Shown in pieces: positions 59,682-64,000 of a stretch of 64,000 nucleotides of DNA (positions are counted from its first letter, which is position 1; every line of letters starts with the position of its first letter). The position numbers were made by a program, and so were the translations under genes. Origin of the DNA: Verrucomicrobiota bacterium (GTDB lineage Bacteria; Verrucomicrobiota; Verrucomicrobiia; Chthoniobacterales; Terrimicrobiaceae). Under the pieces are notes generated by a model, which saw only the letters and a program-made list of their open reading frames with translations, was not told where the DNA came from and made no database searches. The DNA lies in assembly GCA_018970255.1 (NCBI GenBank), contig JAGWWS010000006.1, forward strand, positions 20,076-84,075, read 5' to 3'.

Positions 59682-62057
59682 TCAGGTGCCGAGGCCGGCG
59701 AGGGTGTTGAGGAGGGGGCGGCGCTCGGTTTCGAGGGATTTTTCGAGGGCGGTGCGGGCGGCCTGGCGGGATTCAAGTTCGGCGGTGCGCTGGGTTTTGA
59801 GGGCGTCGCGGAGGTTGTCGAGGGCGTTGACTTGATCGCTGGAGGACTCGATGAGGGATTCGAGTTCAGCGGTGGAGGTTTCGGGGTTTTGTAGCATCGG
59901 GCGGAAGGGTTTCATGGCGTCGACCAACCAGATGCGGCATAGGTCGGCGCGTCGAGCGGAAGCGAGGTTTTCAGCGAGGGCGTTATCGCTGGCAGCGATT
60001 TTGTTGAGGTAGTCCACGGCTTCCGAGGCGGTCGGGACGAGAACGGCAATTTGATAGGCGGAGGCGCGGTCGGTGGATGCGGATGGCGGAAGATTAGTGG
60101 GTGAATCGGGGGGCGAAACGGGTTCTGCGCGAGCGATTGGAATGGGTGTGGGAGTCGGCTCGGATGCGAGGATGGGTTCTGGTTCGGGAGTCGATTCGGG
60201 AGATGGAGTTGGCGCCGGTTCTTGTGTCGGTCCTGGAGTTGTTTCGGGAATGGGTGTCGGTGTTTGGGCGGGGATAGGCGTGGGCGTGGGCGTGGGCGTG
60301 GGCGTGGGCGTGGGCGTGGGCGTGGGCGTGGGCGTGGGCGTGGGCGTGGGCGTGGGTGTGGGTGTGGGTGTGGGTGTGGGTGTGGGTGTGGGTGTGGGCG
60401 TGGGCGTGGGCGTGGGTGTGGGTGTGGGTGTGGGTGTGGGTGTGGGTGTGGGTGTGGGTGTGGGTGTGGGTGTGGGTGTGGGTGTGGGTGTGGGTGTGGG
60501 TGTGGGTGTATTTTTTTGGGGTAGAGGTTGAATTTGAGCTAAGTCCAATCCGGCGGGCTCTTCATCCACTTTTGGGGGTGAGGGAGGGGTGGTTGGTTGG
60601 GGCGCGGCAAGGTTGGAGGATGTGGGCTCGTTGGGCCCGGTTGATGAGGGCGGGATTTGTGCGTCGAGGAATTCGTCTTTTTGCGCGAAGTAGGTCTCGG
60701 CTGTGGTTTCTCCGGAATCGGGCTCTGCGGGAAGGTTGAGCTCGCCCATGAGTTCGGCGGAGTTGTCGAAGTTTTCGGGTGGAGGCGGGGCATTATCGCT
60801 GAGGAGTTCGTTGCCTGCGGGCTCGAAGCTCATTTCTGGAAGTGGGGTTTCAAAATCGATTTGCTGAATTTGGTCGAAGAGTTCGGCGGAGGTTTTTTTC
60901 TTTTTTGAAACGAAAATCAGATGGTTGGGGATAGACCCCTGAAAGCGGCTTGGGTCGTTGAAGAGGGGGGTAACTTTGCCTGGGGTGAAGCGACGGGGGT
61001 CGCTCATTGCGCGGCGGAGGGTGTTGCTGTCGACACGGAGTTCCGAGCCGGGTGGGGCTTCCCGGAGTTGATTTGAGATTTGTGGGAGAATTTTTACTGC
61101 CAGGCCTTGGAAGGGATTTTTGAAATTCGCGCCGGGATTTTCACGGCGGAAATTTCGTAGTGCGCGGACGCTGCCGCCAGTGAGGACATCGCTGAGGTTT
61201 ACGCGTGCCGGAGGGACCGCGGAGCGATTGGTGGTGCCGGTGACAGGGCTGTATTGGCGGGCGGGGAGACTGTCGAGCAGTGCGTAGTAATCGAGGAGGC
61301 TGGCGCGGGTGCCTTTTTGGACGAGTTGGTGGTAGAGGTCGTCGATGCGGCCGGAGTAGGGGCGGAGGAAGAGGCCGTCTGCGACGAGATTCTGTCCGAC
61401 AGGGGCTTGGTAGATGCGGTCGTAGAGCTCGGAAAGTTCGGGTGCGGCGGTAGTGGATTGGAATTCCTCGCGCGCGGATCGAAGGCCGGCGCCTGCGGCG
61501 GGTTCCAGTGGGACTATGATTGCAGGGAGTTCCCGGTCCAGGGCGATCGGATGGCCGGAGAGGCCGATGATGGCATCGATATTGCGGAAATTTCCACCGG
61601 AGAGGCGGGAGCCATCGAAAACGAGGGTATCGGCAGGCGGAAGCCGGGAGGCGATGAGCTGTTGTTCGCGAGGGTCGGGATTCTTTGCGAAGAATATGGC
61701 AGCGATTTGGTTGATCTCGGAATCGCTGACACTTGAAGGAAGGATACGGCCAAATTTTTCGAGAAAAATGATCGAAAGTGCGGCGCGGCGGACTTGGGTG
61801 GCGGATTCGCGGGGAAGGGAATCGGCGGCTTGTGCGAGTGCGGTGGCCGTGACGGGGAGGGTGGCGCGGAGGTTTTTTTCGGAATCGGCGATTGTTTGTT
61901 TTTCGACTGGAGGAAGGGCGATGGCGGAGGGCTGGGGAGTTGCGAATGCGGGGGAGAGGAAAAGAGGAAGGCAGAGAAGAAAGAGAAGAAACTTCGGACG
62001 GCTCGGAGATCCGTCCCTACCTTTGGAAGAGCCCGGGTGCCGGGTCAGTAATTGCAC
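59682..62057 (-). CDS. Large secreted protein with long Pro-Thr linker, motAB-linked
   Basis: About 791 residues. The signal-like segment [18 protein letters not shown] is followed by an N-terminal helical domain, a long middle region without recognised domains, a Pro-Thr dipeptide tract encoded by 38 hexamers (60277-60504), a further Pro/Glu linker and a C-terminal helical domain rich in Glu, Leu and Arg. The start is uncertain: GTG at 62057 is used, TTG at 62087 is an alternative, and no ATG precedes the signal segment. The N-terminal codons lie in a palindromic repeat. It is probably the last gene of the motA-motB group. Confidence 0.75.
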   Translation of the reverse strand: MQLLTRHPGSSKGRDGSPSRPKFLLFLLCLPLFLSPAFATPQPSAIALPPVEKQTIADSEKNLRATLPVTATALAQAADSLPRESATQVRRAALSIIFLEKFGRILPSSVSDSEINQIAAIFFAKNPDPREQQLIASRLPPADTLVFDGSRLSGGNFRNIDAIIGLSGHPIALDRELPAIIVPLEPAAGAGLRSAREEFQSTTAAPELSELYDRIYQAPVGQNLVADGLFLRPYSGRIDDLYHQLVQKGTRASLLDYYALLDSLPARQYSPVTGTTNRSAVPPARVNLSDVLTGGSVRALRNFRRENPGANFKNPFQGLAVKILPQISNQLREAPPGSELRVDSNTLRRAMSDPRRFTPGKVTPLFNDPSRFQGSIPNHLIFVSKKKKTSAELFDQIQQIDFETPLPEMSFEPAGNELLSDNAPPPPENFDNSAELMGELNLPAEPDSGETTAETYFAQKDEFLDAQIPPSSTGPNEPTSSNLAAPQPTTPPSPPKVDEEPAGLDLAQIQPLPQKNTPTPTPTPTPTPTPTPTPTPTPTPTPTPTPTPTPTPTPTPTPTPTPTPTPTPTPTPTPTPTPTPTPTPTPTPTPTPTPIPAQTPTPIPETTPGPTQEPAPTPSPESTPEPEPILASEPTPTPIPIARAEPVSPPDSPTNLPPSASTDRASAYQIAVLVPTASEAVDYLNKIAASDNALAENLASARRADLCRIWLVDAMKPFRPMLQNPETSTAELESLIESSSDQVNALDNLRDALKTQRTAELESRQAARTALEKSLETERRPLLNTLAGLGT
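60277..60504. repeat. Hexanucleotide repeat array encoding (Pro-Thr)n
   Basis: 38 uninterrupted hexamers. On the plus strand they are 13 GGCGTG, then 7 GGTGTG, 3 GGCGTG and 15 GGTGTG units. In the minus-strand gene they encode Pro-Thr, the two types differing only in the third base of the Thr codon. The block order points to local slippage. Confidence 0.95.
61996..62016. repeat. Short palindromic element overlapping a gene start
   Basis: GGACGG (61996-62001) and CCGTCC (62011-62016) flank nine bases. The sequence resembles the GC-rich palindromic elements near 53.2 kb. It falls inside the 5' coding part of the Pro-Thr protein. Confidence 0.45.
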
Positions 62058-62344
62058 TGGAGGATGATTTTCTCCCCGCAGCGGCAAGTGACGATGATGT
62101 GCCCGATGCGGCCCTGGGCGTCGTGGACGAGTTCGAGTTGCGGTTCGGGGAGTTGAACGGGTTCTGGGGCAGGTGACGGTTCGCTGAAGGTCTCCAAAGT
62201 CTCGCCGTTATCGAGCGGCGATTCCTGGGTGATCGAAACATCCTGCAGCGAGGAGAGGGCAGGCAGGGAGGAGGGAGGAAGCTGCGAGCTTTTTCTGGGA
62301 GCCGGATTCGAGGCGGCACTGCGGCCGTGGAGGAAATCCTTCAT
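62045..62344 (-). CDS. Small protein with C-terminal CxC...C motif, downstream of motB
   Basis: A 99-residue protein. The first 60 residues are low-complexity (Ser, Pro, Glu-rich); the end reads [19 protein letters not shown] with three cysteines that could bind a metal. No signal peptide is visible. It starts four bases after motB, so it belongs to the stator operon. I do not recognise the family. Confidence 0.7.
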   Translation of the reverse strand: MKDFLHGRSAASNPAPRKSSQLPPSSLPALSSLQDVSITQESPLDNGETLETFSEPSPAPEPVQLPEPQLELVHDAQGRIGHIIVTCRCGEKIILQCNY

Positions 62345-62348
62345 GGTT

Positions 62349-63137
62349 TTACTGGGCTGCCGGGGATGCTGTAGGCGATGGAGAAGGTGTGGGAGAGGCT
62401 GCTTGGGTGAGCGAGAGGCTTACCGTGATGCGATTGTTATCCTCGGAATCGGCAGCGGTTTTCGCAAGTGGTTCGGAATCTCCGAAGCCCGAGACGCGTT
62501 CCATTTTTTCCGGAGACATGGCGTAGAATTCCATGAGACGGCGCACTGTGTTTGCGCGGTCAGCACTGAGTTCCCACGGCGAGTAGTTTTTGTTCGGACC
62601 CAAGTCGAGGCCTTCGGCTGTGTGGCCTTCGAGGTAGACGAGGAAGTTGTAGCGCTCGATGAGCCAAGCAAGATTTTGGAAGACTTCGTTGCCCCACGGC
62701 GTGAGCTCTGTGGTGTTTCCCTTGAAGAGCGGTTTTTTCGCGCGGTTGTAGATCTGCATGCGGAGGCCGTCGGACGTGACCTCGATATCGACCGGTTCTT
62801 TTTCCTCTTGGGTTACATTCAGCAGGCGAGTGAACTCGCGGGCTATTGCGCGAAGGAAGCCTTCGTTCACCCTTTGCGAGGCGTCGTATTGGTTGGCGTC
62901 CTTTTGGGACTCCATGATCTGCTTATCCATCAGGCCCACGGTGGTGGGCATCATTTCCTCGACTGTGGGCCAAGTTTTACGCGTGGGGTCCTTGAAATAG
63001 AGCGATGTGTAAACAAGGATTTCCGGCCGGGCGTTTGCGATCCACAGAACGAGGAACAACGCCATCATGGATGTAACGAAGTCCGCGTAGGCGACCTTCC
63101 ACGCGCCGCCGTGGTGCTCGTGTTTCTTTTTTCCCAT
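62349..63137 (-). CDS. motB: Flagellar motor protein MotB
   Basis: A 262-residue stator protein. A basic, His-rich N-terminus precedes the single membrane helix YADFVTSMMALFLVLWI, whose D19 is the proton-carrying residue of MotB. The periplasmic OmpA-like peptidoglycan-binding domain has LEGHTAEG and LSADRANTVRRLM and VSGFGDSEP. The C-terminus is Pro/Ser/Thr-rich. The start lies six bases after motA. Confidence 0.93.
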   Translation of the reverse strand: MGKKKHEHHGGAWKVAYADFVTSMMALFLVLWIANARPEILVYTSLYFKDPTRKTWPTVEEMMPTTVGLMDKQIMESQKDANQYDASQRVNEGFLRAIAREFTRLLNVTQEEKEPVDIEVTSDGLRMQIYNRAKKPLFKGNTTELTPWGNEVFQNLAWLIERYNFLVYLEGHTAEGLDLGPNKNYSPWELSADRANTVRRLMEFYAMSPEKMERVSGFGDSEPLAKTAADSEDNNRITVSLSLTQAASPTPSPSPTASPAAQ

Positions 63138-63143
63138 GACGGT

Positions 63144-64000
63144 TTAGCGGTCGCTGGAACCGACGCTCTTGACCATTTCCTCGACGGAGTCGGCGGTAGG
63201 TTGGAACGCAGGATCAATGGCGCGGCGAGCTGCTTCAACAGCCATAATGGGCGCCATGCCGCCGGTGAATCCGATGACGCCCTTCATAATGACGGCGAAA
63301 TATTGGAGTTCGTAGACGTTGTTCAGTCGGATGCGGGCAGAGAGCGGGTTCACGAAGCCGTATGCCGCAGCGACGCCGAGGAAGGTTCCGACGAGGGCTG
63401 CGGCGACTTTTTTGCCTACGACAGTCACATCGCCGCTGATGGCGGCCATGGTATTGATGATGCCCATGACGGCGGCGACGATACCGATGCCCGGGAGCGA
63501 GTCTCCGACCATGTTAAGGACTTGAACGGGCTGGGCGGCATCCTCTTCCTTCGCGTCGAAGTCGCTTTGGAGCAGGGCGCCGAGTTGTTCCGGTTTCAGA
63601 CGGCCGTCGATGATTGGTTTGAGGCTGTTCGTGAGGAACTCCACGCGTTCCGGATCGTTCAGGAAGCTCGGGTATTTTGAAAAAATCGGACTCTGGGCGG
63701 GGGTGATGACATCGTCTTCAATCGCGATCAGGCCGCCACGGCGAGCTTTTGTGAAAAGTTCGTAAAGGAGTTTGAGGAGGTCGGTGTAGTCCTCGGTGGG
63801 GACGGCTTGGTTGCGGAATGACACCTTGATTTTCCGAACAAGGTTTTTGAGGAGCGTCAGTGGGCTTGCGATGACGAGCATGCCCAGGGCCATGCCGATG
63901 ACGATGACGTATTCGGCGAGGACGAAGAGGCTGAGTGGTTTGCCTCCCCCGATCATGAAGCCCCCGAGGACTGCGACCAGGATGATGATGTATCCAGTAA
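63144..64000 (-). CDS. motA: Flagellar motor protein MotA, 5' end outside the window
   Basis: The frame stays open to the right edge, so the true start is beyond position 64000; the ATG at 63956 is internal, since the residues before it (GYIIILVAVLGGFM) are the expected first membrane helix. The four-helix stator layout, the Pro-rich cytoplasmic loop and the GIVAAVMGIINTMAAISG and VGTFLGVAAAYGFVNPL segments are MotA features. With MotB it forms the proton channel driving the flagellum. At least 285 residues are present. Confidence 0.93.
   Translation of the reverse strand, partial: TGYIIILVAVLGGFMIGGGKPLSLFVLAEYVIVIGMALGMLVIASPLTLLKNLVRKIKVSFRNQAVPTEDYTDLLKLLYELFTKARRGGLIAIEDDVITPAQSPIFSKYPSFLNDPERVEFLTNSLKPIIDGRLKPEQLGALLQSDFDAKEEDAAQPVQVLNMVGDSLPGIGIVAAVMGIINTMAAISGDVTVVGKKVAAALVGTFLGVAAAYGFVNPLSARIRLNNVYELQYFAVIMKGVIGFTGGMAPIMAVEAARRAIDPAFQPTADSVEEMVKSVGSSDR

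Noticed and set aside
60277..60504. Possible CRISPR-like array
   Set aside because: The units are uninterrupted hexamers without spacers inside an intact reading frame.

Overview
The window is one contiguous piece of a GC-rich bacterial chromosome. The gene content fits a free-living, diderm, flagellated bacterium of the Verrucomicrobiota. That placement is an inference from the style of the ribosomal gene clusters, the OprB-type porin, the many alanine/proline-rich extensions and the short palindromic intergenic repeats; no 16S rRNA gene is present to prove it. Most genes are housekeeping. There is no CRISPR array, prophage or insertion sequence.

Layout. 0-1.3 kb: the end of a two-gene nucleotidyltransferase/small-partner module, then a short-chain dehydrogenase. 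1.3-6.8 kb: tRNA-Gly, a secreted protein, a TlyA methyltransferase, and on the minus strand tRNA-Val, yebC, a zincin-like peptidase and a sensor kinase/response regulator pair. 6.9-18.4 kb: rplA-rplJ-rplL-rpoB-rpoC-rpsB-tsf on one strand, with stem-loops between rplJ/rplL and rplL/rpoB. 18.4-29.5 kb: a porin, hisB-hisH-hisA, a minus-strand group (A-type Fe-S carrier, membrane-anchored protein, MidA-like methyltransferase), then mutL, an acetyltransferase, larB, a nucleotidyltransferase and a small lipoprotein.

29.6-42.7 kb holds a near-continuous S10-spc-alpha superoperon: rplD, W, B, rpsS, [a secreted coiled-coil protein], rplV, rpsC, rplP, rpmC, rpsQ, rplN, rplX, rplE, rpsH, rplF, rplR, rpsE, rplO, secY, map, infA, rpmJ, rpsM, rpsK, rpsD. 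The usual members rpsJ, rplC, rpsN, rpmD, adk, rpoA and rplQ are absent from their expected places. A hairpin with a T-run and a 27-codon ORF lie just ahead of rplD. infC follows and begins with ATT.

42.9-59.5 kb: a HAD hydrolase, a DUF202 protein with the Kup potassium transporter, a DEAD-box helicase diverging from a K+-channel-like protein, an ABC1/AarF kinase with a TetR regulator, a CDF metal transporter, a secreted protein with calcium-binding-type aspartate repeats, a 0.6-kb repeat-rich gap, tex, a cysteine desulfurase and glycogen phosphorylase. 59.6-64 kb: a minus-strand flagellar stator group, motA-motB followed by a small cysteine-containing protein and a large secreted protein with a long Pro-Thr linker.

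The genes mostly serve transcription and translation. The less ordinary parts are the exported protein gene inside the S10 operon, the leader of rplD, the repeated TTAAAACTT element ahead of tsf and rpsD, the degenerate MutL endonuclease motifs, and the motAB-linked Pro-Thr protein.
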